Origin: a bacterium
Lineage (GTDB): Bacteria > Zixibacteria > MSB-5A5 > WJJR01
Assembly: GCA_021813505.1 (NCBI GenBank)
Contig: JAKAKI010000069.1
Coordinates: 32,874 to 76,321 of the forward strand
Length of the DNA: 43,448 nucleotides
Direction: 5' to 3'
This document shows, piece by piece, positions 1 to 8,087 of this stretch. The first letter of the stretch is position 1, and each line of letters begins with the position of its first letter. The translations under genes and the position numbers were made by a program. The notes under the pieces were generated by a model. That model did no database searches. It was not told the DNA's origin and saw only the letters and a list, made by a program, of their open reading frames with translations.

Positions 1-848
1 GCGCCACCGGTGTCGAAGATTTCCTCGCGGCCGCCGCAGTGCGGACAGATGAAGTAGCTCATGTTCTCGACCAGCCCCAGGATGGGACTCTTGAGCTGAT
101 TGAACATGATCACCGCTTTCTCGGCGACGTTAAGCGCCACGTCCTGCGGCGTGGAAACGATCACCGATCCGGTCAGAGGGATCTTCTGGCATAGGCTGAG
201 CTGGATGTCGCCAGTTCCGGGCGGGAGATCTACCACCAGATAATCCAACTCACCCCATTCGACACCGCCAAGAAACTGGTCGATCATCTTCGAAAGCATC
301 GGTCCGCGCCAGACCACCGCCTGATCGGGCCGCAGGAAGAATCCCATCGAGATCACCTTGACGCCATGCGCTTCCAAGGGAAGGATTCCCTGTGAACCAG
401 CGGCCGGTGTATCTGTAATGCCCATGATCGTAGGAATGCTGGGGCCATAGACATCGGCGTCCATCAGGCCCACGGCGGCGCCGGTCTGGGCGAGGGCCAC
501 TGCCAAATTTGCTGAGACGGTGGATTTGCCCACGCCGCCTTTCCCGGATGCGACTGGAATCACATTGCGAATTCCGGGAATCATGAGCGCACCGGAGGAG
601 GGACGAACCTGCGCTGTCATCTTGATACTAACCTGCTCAACACCGGGAAGAGACCGGACCGCGGCCTCGGCCTCCGCTTTCAGCCGCTCCTTGACGGGGC
701 ATGCCGGAGTGGTCAGTTCAATCGTGAAGGCAACCGCACTGTCGCAGATTCGCAGATCCCTGACGAATCCCAGGGTAACGATATCGCGGTGCAAATCCGG
801 GTCCTGGACCCGCCCTAGAGCCTTGAGTACCTGTTCTTCTGTGGCCAC
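1..848 (-). CDS. mrp: Mrp/NBP35-family Fe-S cluster carrier ATPase (3' end outside the window)
   Basis: This is a P-loop ATPase of the Mrp/ApbC family, which binds and transfers Fe-S clusters to apoproteins in the cytoplasm. About 282 residues are visible. An N-terminal MIP18-type domain (residues 1-80, with TPACPVKE near 47-54) precedes the ATPase domain. The deviant Walker A motif SGKGGVGKST lies at about 101-110, DADVYGPSIP follows, then DLPPGTGD, and a CPHCGG metal-binding pair sits close to the window edge. The start is a GTG at 846-848 with AGGAG about 9 nt upstream; an in-frame TTG further upstream is less likely. The gene lies downstream of, and in the same direction as, korA-korB, but a terminator and a repeat separate them. 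A supply role for the Fe-S oxidoreductases nearby is inference only. Confidence 0.95.
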   Translation of the reverse strand, partial: MATEEQVLKALGRVQDPDLHRDIVTLGFVRDLRICDSAVAFTIELTTPACPVKERLKAEAEAAVRSLPGVEQVSIKMTAQVRPSSGALMIPGIRNVIPVASGKGGVGKSTVSANLAVALAQTGAAVGLMDADVYGPSIPTIMGITDTPAAGSQGILPLEAHGVKVISMGFFLRPDQAVVWRGPMLSKMIDQFLGGVEWGELDYLVVDLPPGTGDIQLSLCQKIPLTGSVIVSTPQDVALNVAEKAVIMFNQLKSPILGLVENMSYFICPHCGGREEIFDTGG

Positions 849-988
849 GCTGTCAATCTCCTGCGCAATTTTCAGTTTCTCAGGCGCCCACAATCGGTTC
901 TTTGGGCCGCTTCTACGCATACGCGAAAAACGGCAGATCCTTGGAGAGAATTGGACAATGATTTCGGGCCGGTGTGCCAATGGCCGTG

Positions 989-1204
989 GGGGCGTGTTGA
1001 AAAACCCCGAAGACGAGGTCATTGGCCAAAGAGCGCACGAGATTGCTTCGTCACTCCCCCCGCCTTCGGCGGGGACGTTCCTCGCAATGACATTTCACAC
1101 AGCCGATTCCATGACTGTGTCATTGCGAGGCGCGGCTCTTTGCGCCGAAGCAATCTCATTCGTTCGGCGTCTCCATTCCCCTCTCTGCTTTTTCAACACG
1201 CCCC
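989..1204. repeat. MITE-like element with 16-bp perfect terminal inverted repeats
   Basis: The segment begins with GGGGCGTGTTGAAAAA (989-1004) and ends with its exact reverse complement (1189-1204). Two further inverted pairs are nested inside: GAGATTGCTTCG at 1039-1050 with 1146-1157, and CCTCGCAATGACA at 1080-1092 with 1118-1130. The element could fold as one long interrupted hairpin. It has no credible gene and fills most of the 450-nt space between mrp and korB. Related copies occur near 4491-4693 and 21258-21375. It could be a non-autonomous transposon or a large REP-type element. Confidence 0.75.
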
Positions 1205-1247
1205 AAAGTCAGTGGCACGCCGCATGGACGGGCATCGCCAAAGTGAC

Positions 1248-1273
1248 AAAAGGCCGGGCATCAATGCCCGGCC
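1248..1273 (-). terminator. Rho-independent terminator after korB
   Basis: A perfect GC-rich stem, GGCCGGGC with GCCCGGCC around a short loop (1252-1273), is followed on the minus strand by TTTT (1248-1251) and more T-rich sequence. It lies 28 nt past the korB stop, the right place to end the korA-korB transcript before mrp. Confidence 0.75.
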
Positions 1274-1300
1274 CACCAAATTCACGATCGACAGGGGAAA

Positions 1301-2350
1301 CTACACTGATGTGCCGTTGGCTTTAACGGTCCAGCGCATGCCGCTATAGATGAGGTCTTTGAGCGAGCCCGGACCCTTCTTCGCCTGGGCCTGGGCGATC
1401 TGCTTGCTTAACAACTCATCGTATGTCGGCGCGACCACATCGCGGAAGACGCCGATCGGCACCGGGAAATCGGGACGGCCCTCGCGGCTGAGCAGAAACG
1501 CCAGCGAGGAATCCGTTTCGGTTTCGTCATAGACGAGCAAATCGGATTCGGACACGCCAGAACCCAGGGACGCCACTTCGAGTTTGTACCCGTTGAGACG
1601 AATACCCTTGTCGCGGTTCTTCCCGAACACCAGTGGCTTGCGGCTTTGCAGATTGACCAGCCGGTCGGATTTCACTTCACGGTCTTTGAGCGAATCCCAG
1701 GCGCCATCATTGAAGATGTTGCAGTTCTGGAGAATTTCGACAAAGGCCACGCCCTTGTGCATTGCAGCGCGTTTGAGGACTTCCTGCATATGGGCGGTTT
1801 CGCTGTCGATGGCGCGGGCCACGAATGTTGCCTCGGCCGCGATCGCGAACGACACCGGATTGATCGGGTGTTCAATTGATCCGACCGGTGTCGACTTGGT
1901 GATCTTGCCGAGTTCTGAGGTCGGTGAAAGCTGGCCCTTGGTCAAACCATAGATGCGATTGTTGAACAGAACGATCTTCACGTCGACGTTTCGCCGCAGG
2001 ATGTGCAGCATGTGATTGCCGCCGATACTGAGGCCGTCGCCGTCGCCGGTCATGACCCACACGGAAAGCTCGGGATGCGCGCACTTGATGCCGGTCGCAA
2101 TCGCGGTGGCGCGGCCATGGATCGTATGGAAGCCGTACGTGTTCATGTAGTACGGGAAGCGGCTGGAACAGCCAATGCCCGATACGAACACGATGTTCTC
2201 GCGCGCAATGCCGAGATCGGGCATGATCTTCTGCATCTGGGCGAGAATGCTGTAATCGCCGCATCCTGGGCACCAGCGCACTTCCTGATCGCTGGCGAAG
2301 TCCTGGCGGGTCGGGGCCGGTCTGGCGGTGGGCGGGGCAGTGGGTGTCAT
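1301..2350 (-). CDS. korB: 2-oxoacid:ferredoxin oxidoreductase, beta subunit (TPP-binding; 2-oxoglutarate type likely)
   Basis: This is the thiamine-pyrophosphate-binding beta subunit of a ferredoxin-linked 2-oxoacid oxidoreductase, which reversibly decarboxylates a 2-oxoacid to its acyl-CoA. The protein has 349 residues. CPGC is at 27-30, GIGCSSR at about 59-65, and the TPP/Mg motif runs from GDGD (102-105) to FNN (129-131). The ATG at 2348-2350 is chosen because the family N-terminus begins shortly before the CPGC motif; a longer frame upstream would run through korA and has no family character. The start lies 2 nt after the korA stop, so the pair should be co-translated. 2-Oxoglutarate is the usual substrate for this two-gene architecture, but sequence alone cannot exclude pyruvate or other oxoacids. 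Confidence 0.93.
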   Translation of the reverse strand: MTPTAPPTARPAPTRQDFASDQEVRWCPGCGDYSILAQMQKIMPDLGIARENIVFVSGIGCSSRFPYYMNTYGFHTIHGRATAIATGIKCAHPELSVWVMTGDGDGLSIGGNHMLHILRRNVDVKIVLFNNRIYGLTKGQLSPTSELGKITKSTPVGSIEHPINPVSFAIAAEATFVARAIDSETAHMQEVLKRAAMHKGVAFVEILQNCNIFNDGAWDSLKDREVKSDRLVNLQSRKPLVFGKNRDKGIRLNGYKLEVASLGSGVSESDLLVYDETETDSSLAFLLSREGRPDFPVPIGVFRDVVAPTYDELLSKQIAQAQAKKGPGSLKDLIYSGMRWTVKANGTSV

Positions 2351-2352
2351 GA

Positions 2353-4206
2353 CTAGATCAACTCCTCTATCTTCTGTTGCACTTCGCCGATGGTGAACGG
2401 CCGGCCCTGGACTTTGTTGAGGCCCACGACCGGCAATCCATACTCGCCGCGAAGCAGCAAACGCAACTGGCCCAGGTTGAGTTCGGGAACGAGAACAGTT
2501 TCGAAGCTCTTCAAGATTTGCCCGAGATCGGCCGGGAATGGGCTGATATGCCGCAGATGGACACTCGAGACCTTCTTCCCTTTGGCGCGCACGCGCTCGA
2601 CCGCGGAGTGAACTGCACCGAACGTGCTGCCCCAACTGACCAGCAGCAACTGGCCGCTCGTCTCGCCGAAGACCTCGGTCGGTGGAATATCCTGCGCCAC
2701 ACGCCGGATCTTCTCGGCGCGCAAATGCACCATGCGTTCGTGGTTGACCGGATCGTAGCTGACATCGCCGGTGACCTCGGCCTTCTCAAGTCCGCCGATG
2801 CGGTATTCCAGCCCCGGCGCTCCCGGCACAACCCAGGGCCGGGCCAGCGTCTTCGGATCACGCTGGTACGGTTCGAATGATTTGGCATCGGCGGCGTGGC
2901 TGACCGGGATCTTCTTCAAAGAAGCTAGATCGGGAAGACGCCACGGCTCTGAACCGTTGGCGAGATAACCATCCGTCATGAGGTAGACGGGGGTCATGTA
3001 TTTCACTGCGAGACGGCAGGCTTCGATGGCCATGCTGAAGCAATCGGCAGGTGTTGCGGGAGCGAGAACGACAACCGGGCACTCGCCATTGCGTCCCACC
3101 GCCGCCTGGAGCAGATCGGCCTGCTCGGTCTTGGTGGGCATCCCTGTGCTGGGTCCCGCACGCTGGACATTGACAACAACCAGCGGCAGCTCGGCCATCA
3201 CGGCAAGTCCAACAGCCTCCGACTTGAGCGCCGCACCCGGACCGCTGGTGCCAGTCACAGCAAGCGAACCGGCGTAGGAGGCACCAATAGTCGCGCAGAC
3301 CGCCGCGATTTCGTCCTCGGCTTGAAACGTGCGCACGCCAAAGTTCTTCAGATAGGCGAGTTCATGAAGCATCTCACTCGCGGGAGTGATCGGGTAGCTG
3401 CCGTAGAAAAGCGGAGTCTCGGCTAGCTGTGACGCGGCAACCAGGCCCAGGACCAGCGATTCGGAGCCGGTGATGTTGCGATACTCACCGGGAGGCAACT
3501 GCGCCTGACGCACCCGGAAGTGGCTGGTGAAGATTTCGGTCGTGTCCGCAAAATTGTATCCGGACTTCAGTGCCGTCTGGTTGGCGGCGACTGTCTCCGG
3601 CGACTTGGCAAACTTCTCGGCGATGAAATCCAGAGTCGTCTGCAGAGGGCGGTCATAAAGCCAATAGATGACCCCCAACGCATAGAAGTTCTTGCAGCGG
3701 TCGCGTTCCTTCTTGGAAAGGGGGGACTCTTCCAACGCCTTGGCATTCAACTGGGTAATGGCGATCGGAATCAGCCGATAGGCCTCCAGCGAGCCATCCT
3801 CCAGCGGATTGGCTTCGTAGCCAGCCTTCTTCAAGTTCGCCGTGGCGAAGCTGTCGGAGTTGACAATGATCGTGCCACCGGGGCCCAGGTCGCGCAGGTT
3901 CACTTTGAGGGCAGCCGGGTTCATCGCCACGAGGACATCGGGGGCGTCGCCTGGGGTGTGGATGTCGCTCTCGCTAAAGCTGATCTGGAAATTCGAGACA
4001 CCGGGGAGCGATCCCGCAGGGGCGCGGATTTCCGCAGGGTAGTCAGGCATTGTGCCTAAGTCATTGCCGGCAAAGGCAGTAGCCATCGTGAACTGATTGC
4101 CGGATATCTGGATTCCATCGCCGGAATCCCCTGCGAAACGGATCGTCACCCGATCCACGATTTCGACAGGCTTGTTGTTATTCGCTGCTTGCGACTTTGT
4201 CGCCAC
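2353..4206 (-). CDS. korA: 2-oxoacid:ferredoxin oxidoreductase, fused gamma-alpha subunit
   Basis: This 617-residue protein joins the gamma domain (about 20-220, beginning IRFAGDSGDGIQISGNQF) to the alpha domain (about 245-617) of a 2-oxoacid:acceptor oxidoreductase. The alpha domain shows YPITPASE at 271-278, the pyrimidine-binding region of the TPP enzyme. Together with the adjacent beta subunit it forms an alpha/beta-type KorAB enzyme that reduces ferredoxin. The chosen start is GTG at 4204-4206, with GGAGG 8 nt upstream; an ATG at 4269 would place the start inside the predicted promoter region. No separate delta ferredoxin gene is present here, unlike the second cluster at 7515-10436. The two clusters are therefore different enzyme types, not recent duplicates. 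Confidence 0.94.
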   Translation of the reverse strand: MATKSQAANNNKPVEIVDRVTIRFAGDSGDGIQISGNQFTMATAFAGNDLGTMPDYPAEIRAPAGSLPGVSNFQISFSESDIHTPGDAPDVLVAMNPAALKVNLRDLGPGGTIIVNSDSFATANLKKAGYEANPLEDGSLEAYRLIPIAITQLNAKALEESPLSKKERDRCKNFYALGVIYWLYDRPLQTTLDFIAEKFAKSPETVAANQTALKSGYNFADTTEIFTSHFRVRQAQLPPGEYRNITGSESLVLGLVAASQLAETPLFYGSYPITPASEMLHELAYLKNFGVRTFQAEDEIAAVCATIGASYAGSLAVTGTSGPGAALKSEAVGLAVMAELPLVVVNVQRAGPSTGMPTKTEQADLLQAAVGRNGECPVVVLAPATPADCFSMAIEACRLAVKYMTPVYLMTDGYLANGSEPWRLPDLASLKKIPVSHAADAKSFEPYQRDPKTLARPWVVPGAPGLEYRIGGLEKAEVTGDVSYDPVNHERMVHLRAEKIRRVAQDIPPTEVFGETSGQLLLVSWGSTFGAVHSAVERVRAKGKKVSSVHLRHISPFPADLGQILKSFETVLVPELNLGQLRLLLRGEYGLPVVGLNKVQGRPFTIGEVQQKIEELI

Positions 4207-4267
4207 TGCCAAGACCTCCAAAGGTATGATTCTACTAGTCCCGGCTCGATACGGGACGCAATTTCTC

Positions 4268-4296
4268 ATATTAGCGTATTTTGATCAGTGCGGCAA
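4268..4296 (-). promoter_or_regulatory. Predicted sigma-70-type promoter of korA-korB
   Basis: On the minus strand TTGCCG (4291-4296) and TAATAT (4268-4273) are separated by exactly 17 nt. They match the -35 and -10 consensus at four of six positions each. Transcription would begin around 4260, giving a leader of about 55 nt before the GTG start of korA. No operator was recognised. Confidence 0.5.
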
Positions 4297-4490
4297 CCAG
4301 ACTTTCCGGATAATCGCAGGGCCGAACCCCATTATATGACCGGACAGCGGGCCGGTCACCTGCAAAACCACGGCGCGGACCGGTTTGTTTCGCCAATTCA
4401 TCTCCTGAACGTAAGATGCAGGGAAATGGTTTGCGGGGTAGAGCGTTTTTGCCACGTGGTGTTCGATTCCTCCTCCCCCGCGCTACAGGC

Positions 4491-4693
4491 CATGATGAAA
4501 AACCCCGAGCAATCGAGGGGCTGTCGCAGCAGTGAGGCGGAGATTGCTTCGCTCCGCTCGCAATGACCTCGCGAGTGTCCCGAGCGAATTGTGCCCCAAG
4601 TCATTGCGAGGAGCGTCTCCGCCGAAGGCGGAGGGAGCGACGAAGCAATCTCGTGCGTTCCCTGTTCCAGAACACCGTTAGCAGGCGGGTTCA
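4491..4693. repeat. Degenerate copy of the MITE-like repeat
   Basis: TGATGAAAAACCCCGA at the left resembles the left end of the element at 989. The inner inverted pairs recur: GAGATTGCTTCG near 4540 with CGAAGCAATCTC near 4641, and CGCAATGAC with GTCATTGCGAGG at 4600-4611. The right terminus is poorly conserved (GGGTTCAACAGG near 4687). With the palindrome at 4754-4852, this accounts for most of the roughly 790-nt gap between korA and the acetyltransferase. No gene is supported between 4297 and 4998. Confidence 0.6.
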
Positions 4694-4753
4694 ACAGGCC
4701 CTGCAGCGCGGGGGGTGCCGCCACAACCTGGTCTCCAACTGGTCATAGGTGCG

Positions 4754-4852
4754 CGGGAGGGCGAGGCTCCTGCCGAGCCTCTTCGAATGGCGAGACCCGT
4801 CCCATCCCAGTGCCTTCGAAAAAGGAGGCTCGGCAGGAGCCTCGCCCTCCCG
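4754..4852. repeat. Long palindromic repeat, GAGGCTC/GAGCCTC family
   Basis: Two perfectly complementary 28-nt arms (4754-4781 and 4825-4852) with core GGGCGAGGCTCCTGCCGAGC surround a 43-nt loop. The same core forms inverted repeats at 16294-16369 and, degenerate, at 18940-18999, so it is a dispersed family in this genome. It lies in non-coding DNA upstream of the acetyltransferase. Confidence 0.8.
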
Positions 4853-4998
4853 ACCCAGCCCTCTACGGATATGACAACCTCGCCGACGAATCGATGGAAT
4901 CGAAGGATGGCAATCGCGATATTCCGCCTTCCCCGACGGAGCAAAACACCTTCGGGCCGATAACGAAGCGAGCACTGCATCCCGAAACGAGGACTCAC

Positions 4999-5445
4999 AT
5001 GGATCAGGACAAACCATACAAGATCGTTGACTGCAAAATCGACCCAACGGCCAAGATCTTTTCCCCTGTCAATCTTTACGGCTGCACGATCGGCAAGGAC
5101 TGCATGATCGGGCCATTCACTGAAATTCAGCGCGGCGCGGTGATCGGCGACCGCACGCGGATCCAGTCACACGGATTCATCTGCGAACTGGTGACCATCG
5201 AAGAAGACTGCTTTATCTCCCACGGCGTGATGTTCACCAACGACCGGATGCCGCCGCAACCGCGTGAGAAATGGGAAAAGACGCTGGTCAAGCGCAACGC
5301 GATGATCGGCACTGGCGCGGTCCTCCTCCCAGTGACAATCGGCAAAGGCGCCGTGGTCGGCGCCGGCGCCGTGGTGACGAAAGACGTCCCGGACTACACA
5401 GTGGTGGCGGGGAATCCGGCGCGGGTGGTGAAGAAGCTAAAGTAA
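4999..5445 (+). CDS. Left-handed beta-helix (hexapeptide-repeat) acyltransferase, WbpD/WlbB-like
   Basis: This 148-residue protein is a hexapeptide-repeat acyltransferase that probably acetylates a nucleotide sugar for surface polysaccharide synthesis. Isoleucine- and valine-led hexapeptides run through most of it (GCTIGKDCMIGPFTEI, GAVIGD, AVVGAGAVVTKDV). The stretch SHGVMFTNDRMPP and the ending VPDYTVVAGNPARVV strongly recall the WbpD/WlbB N-acetyltransferases, from family knowledge. The ATG at 4999 has GAGGA at a suitable distance and gives a typical N-terminus (KIVDCKIDPTAKI). A longer frame upstream would begin inside repeats. No sugar-nucleotide synthesis genes are nearby, so the substrate is unknown. 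Its last 27 codons and the following 95 bases are copied almost exactly about 1 kb downstream. Confidence 0.88.
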   Translation: MDQDKPYKIVDCKIDPTAKIFSPVNLYGCTIGKDCMIGPFTEIQRGAVIGDRTRIQSHGFICELVTIEEDCFISHGVMFTNDRMPPQPREKWEKTLVKRNAMIGTGAVLLPVTIGKGAVVGAGAVVTKDVPDYTVVAGNPARVVKKLK

Positions 5446-5540
5446 CCCGCTGAGTCTCGACTTCTTCAGTCTCACTCCCTCAAGAGCAGGGACCGGCCGA
5501 AGTTCGGAGCCACTGCATTCCCGCTTTGGCGGGAAAGACG
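5365..5540. repeat. 176-bp direct repeat, copy 1 (acetyltransferase 3' end plus spacer)
   Basis: This segment is repeated at 6356-6531 with a single mismatch (C at 5516, G at 6507) and a constant offset of 991 bp. It covers the last 27 codons including the stop of the acetyltransferase, then 95 nt of spacer that ends in a TTCCCGC/GCGGGAA hairpin (about 5518-5535). The two copies bracket the outer-membrane barrel gene at 5593-6258. Confidence 0.95.
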
Positions 5541-5592
5541 TCGGGGGTGAATTGCCCCTGTGTGAAATGTCGAACCAAAGCAGACGCAGGGT

Positions 5593-6258
5593 TTAGTGTT
5601 TAGATCCGAACACAAACAGCCCGCTAATCCAAATGCAATTGTAGTCCCCTACACCGGCTTTGAATTTGCTGATAGCGTAACGGGTGTATTCGGCACGGAT
5701 TCCGAGGTATCGGGCTATGTCATACTTCGCGCCGAAACCCATCGCCAGATTGCTGGCCGTCTGAGTCTCAGTCCATGGCGCCTCTGGGCTAACCCTGGGT
5801 GTGAAGGTCATCTTGGAACGCCAGAAGACTAGTCCGGCACGCGCGAAAATTGAGAATCTCTTGTTGAAGGGCAGATCGCCTATCGGCGTGACATCGAATC
5901 CGGTCAGTTCCGCTTCGAAGGCTTCTCCAAAGAACTCGATATGAGTCTTGCCAAGATAGATATAACCGGCTTCAACGCCAATGTACTTGTTCACCATGGC
6001 TCCGGCGAGCACGCGCCACGCCGTCCGGTTCGGAGAAATGTCCTCTTGTGTGAATCCCCTGTGCTCGGTGTCAAAGGTGGAATTGGCGTTGCCGATGCCA
6101 ACGCCAGCGTACCCACCAGGCACTGCGGCTTCACAGCGAGTTCCCAAGAACACGGTCACCAATACCAACGCCAACGCTCCGGCCCGAGCGAAATCAACCA
6201 TTTCTGGAACGCGACTCTTCGCTCCGGAGCTACTTGCACTCGATAGTTCGGGTTTCAT
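5593..6258 (-). CDS. Small outer-membrane beta-barrel protein (OmpA-barrel/porin-like), paralogue 1
   Basis: A 221-residue predicted outer-membrane barrel. A charged N-terminus and a hydrophobic stretch (about 25-42, LALVLVTVFLG) form a signal peptide with likely cleavage near CEAAVPG. Alternating amphipathic strands with glycine and aromatic residues follow, as in the eight-stranded barrels of the PF13505 kind. The ATG has a GAAGAGG-type ribosome binding site. It is clearly paralogous to the protein encoded at 6636-7289, sharing NKYIGVEAGY, FARAGL.FW.SKMT and RAEFTRY-like blocks. After its last strand it ends FVFGSKH, slightly longer than its paralogue, which ends in phenylalanine. Specific function is unknown; the gene lies between two copies of a 176-bp repeat. 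Confidence 0.8.
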   Translation of the reverse strand: MKPELSSASSSGAKSRVPEMVDFARAGALALVLVTVFLGTRCEAAVPGGYAGVGIGNANSTFDTEHRGFTQEDISPNRTAWRVLAGAMVNKYIGVEAGYIYLGKTHIEFFGEAFEAELTGFDVTPIGDLPFNKRFSIFARAGLVFWRSKMTFTPRVSPEAPWTETQTASNLAMGFGAKYDIARYLGIRAEYTRYAISKFKAGVGDYNCIWISGLFVFGSKH

Positions 6259-6355
6259 GGAACAACCTCTTCCCTGCGCATACGCACTATCTAGACATTG
6301 TAACTACCAAGAAGACGGAATTGCTCACCGGATGCAACCGTATTCTCAAGACGAA

Positions 6356-6436
6356 GGCGCCGTGGTGACGAAAGACGTCCCGGACTACACAGTGGTGGCG
6401 GGGAATCCGGCGCGGGTGGTGAAGAAGCTAAAGTAA
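6356..6436 (+). pseudogene. Acetyltransferase 3'-end fragment
   Basis: The reading frame here reproduces the final 26 residues and stop of the acetyltransferase at 4999-5445 (GAVVTKDVPDYTVVAGNPAR and the lysine-rich end). The rest of that gene is absent; upstream sequence instead belongs to the 5' flank of the barrel gene on the other strand. It is a gene remnant created by duplication and has no start of its own. Confidence 0.85.
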
Positions 6437-6531
6437 CCCGCTGAGTCTCGACTTCTTCAGTCTCACTCCCTCAAGAGCAGGGACCGGCCGAAGTTCGGAG
6501 CCACTGGATTCCCGCTTTGGCGGGAAAGACG
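6356..6531. repeat. 176-bp direct repeat, copy 2
   Basis: This is the partner of 5365-5540, with 175 of 176 positions identical. It follows the 5' flank of the first barrel gene and precedes the 3' end of the second. Similarity to copy 1 stops abruptly at both edges. Confidence 0.95.
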
Positions 6532-6635
6532 CCAGGCGAGGATCGGTACCCTCATCAGTCGTGTCTACACGAGGTGCGGCGGTGAGCGCTGAGCTTAGTC
6601 AGTGTCACGCTCGCGCCCAATGGCAATTCCTATCG

Positions 6636-7289
6636 TCAAAAGATGAACAGCCCGCTGACCCCGATGAAATTGAAGTCGCCCAAGCCGGCGTTGAACTTGC
6701 TGACGCAGTAGCGCGTGAACTCAGCGCGGGCAGCGAGGTGCCGTATGATGCCAAACTTCGCACCGGCACCGAGCGCCAGATTGCCGGCTGATGACGTGCT
6801 GCTCTGGATACCCGAAGAGGGGTTAGTGGTGGTCATCTTTGAGTGCCAGAAGATCAGTCCTGCCCTTGCGAAGACTGAGAATCCCCCGCCTACCGGCAGT
6901 GTTCCTACCGGAGTGATATCGACCCCGGTCACTTCAGCCTGGAAAGCGCGCACGTCAGGTTCGGTATGCGCGCGCGGCCTGCCAAGGTGGACGTATCCCG
7001 CTTCCACGCCAATGTACTTGTTAAGCGTCGCTCCGGCGAAGAGCCGCCACGCGGTCTGGTCCGGCTTGAGGTCTTTCTGCCCGAATCCCATGTGCAGCGT
7101 GTCGAAGACCGAACTGGCGTTGCCGATGCCAGCCCCGACATAACCGCCGAGTGATACAGCCGCGCTCCTATTTCCCAAAACGGCAATAGGTAAGACAACG
7201 CTGAGGACCAGGCACCGGGCCACGGACAGCGGGGCCGGGTACGGCTTCTTGATCGGACATGTAGTTGCACTTGTTCGTTCCGGTTTCAT
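6636..7289 (-). CDS. Small outer-membrane beta-barrel protein, paralogue 2
   Basis: A 217-residue paralogue of the protein at 5593-6258, roughly half identical by eye. The N-terminus MKPERTSA, a hydrophobic stretch LVLSVVLPIAVLG and a cleavage region near RSAAVS make a signal peptide. The body is a run of barrel strands and the protein ends in phenylalanine, as expected for insertion by the Bam machinery. The ATG at 7287-7289 has a strong AAGGAG site 8 nt upstream, preferred over a longer frame starting at 7385. The 5' flanks of both barrel genes share the motif AGACATTGT followed by a similar stretch, so the original duplication included upstream control sequence. Confidence 0.8.
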   Translation of the reverse strand: MKPERTSATTCPIKKPYPAPLSVARCLVLSVVLPIAVLGNRSAAVSLGGYVGAGIGNASSVFDTLHMGFGQKDLKPDQTAWRLFAGATLNKYIGVEAGYVHLGRPRAHTEPDVRAFQAEVTGVDITPVGTLPVGGGFSVFARAGLIFWHSKMTTTNPSSGIQSSTSSAGNLALGAGAKFGIIRHLAARAEFTRYCVSKFNAGLGDFNFIGVSGLFIF

Positions 7290-7435
7290 AGGGCACACTC
7301 CTTCCACGCACCACACCACCATCAAGACATTGTGATGATCAAGAACGCGAGATTGTATGCTTGAGGCAACTGCTTTATGGGACACTGAATGGGTTCAGTG
7401 AGCCGGACTGAGGTGCCTGCTCCGACTTGAACCCG

Positions 7436-7460
7436 AAAGGCCGGACACCAATATCCGGCC
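7436..7460 (-). terminator. Hairpin after korC, possible terminator
   Basis: A 7-bp GC stem (GGCCGGA at 7439-7445 with TCCGGCC at 7454-7460) and 8-nt loop lie 55 nt past the korC stop. On the minus strand only TTT follows, so termination may be weak. The stem resembles the one after the first korB. Confidence 0.5.
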
Positions 7461-7514
7461 CCCTACCAATTCGTGGTTTCCGCCAATCGGCCTGATGTCC
7501 GCGGCGCTTGTCGA

Positions 7515-8087
7515 CTAGACTTTAACCCCAACGCCGTCCCCGGCGCGCACCATGCGCCCATGATCGTAACCGCGCTTCAGGGCAGCAAGATTCATATCCT
7601 TGGTCGCCGGAGGGATCGAATCCAAAACGGCTTTCTGAACTGATTCGTAGCTCAAGAAATCACAGAAGGCGGTAAAGAAGCCCACCATCACGACGTTTTG
7701 GACCATCGCCCGGCCGACTTCCTCAGCGATGCGGGTGGCCGGGACGCCAAATGTCTGGAGGGATGCGCGCTGATTCGGACGGAGTGTCACCATATCCTCT
7801 TCATAGAGGAGGAGCCCGTCGTCGCGCAATTGCGGTTCGAACAATTCGTACGCCTCCTGGTTGAACGCCACCAGAATCGACGGACGTTGAATGTATGGAT
7901 ACGCGATCGGCGCCTGATCGACCACCACCTGGGTCGAGCAGGCCGAACCGCGCGCCTCGGGACCAAACGCTTGAATCATCGTGGCGTGGAACCGGTCGAA
8001 GATCGACGCGGCTTTGCCGACGATGATGCCGGCCATGATGACACCCTGGCCGCCGAAACCGGCGATCTTGATCTCTGCGCGCGTCAC
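7515..8087 (-). CDS. korC: 2-oxoacid:ferredoxin oxidoreductase, gamma subunit
   Basis: A 190-residue gamma subunit of a four-subunit 2-oxoacid:ferredoxin oxidoreductase. It starts with the family signature IKIAGFGGQGVIMAGIIVGK and contains FGPEARGSACSTQVVVD and FNQEAYELF, the CoA-side gamma fold. The start is GTG at 8085-8087, overlapping the TGA stop of the beta gene by 4 nt (GTGA), which implies translational coupling. A longer upstream frame would lie inside the beta gene. It is the last gene of the korD-A-B-C operon, in an order common for 2-oxoglutarate or branched-chain oxoacid enzymes. Confidence 0.94.
   Translation of the reverse strand: MTRAEIKIAGFGGQGVIMAGIIVGKAASIFDRFHATMIQAFGPEARGSACSTQVVVDQAPIAYPYIQRPSILVAFNQEAYELFEPQLRDDGLLLYEEDMVTLRPNQRASLQTFGVPATRIAEEVGRAMVQNVVMVGFFTAFCDFLSYESVQKAVLDSIPPATKDMNLAALKRGYDHGRMVRAGDGVGVKV

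Noticed and set aside
520-1326. Open frame on the plus strand opposite mrp
   Set aside because: It is antisense to the convincing Mrp ATPase domain and runs on into repeat sequence.
4591-4998. N-terminal extension of the acetyltransferase
   Set aside because: It would translate palindromic repeats; the ATG at 4999 has a good ribosome binding site and family N-terminus.
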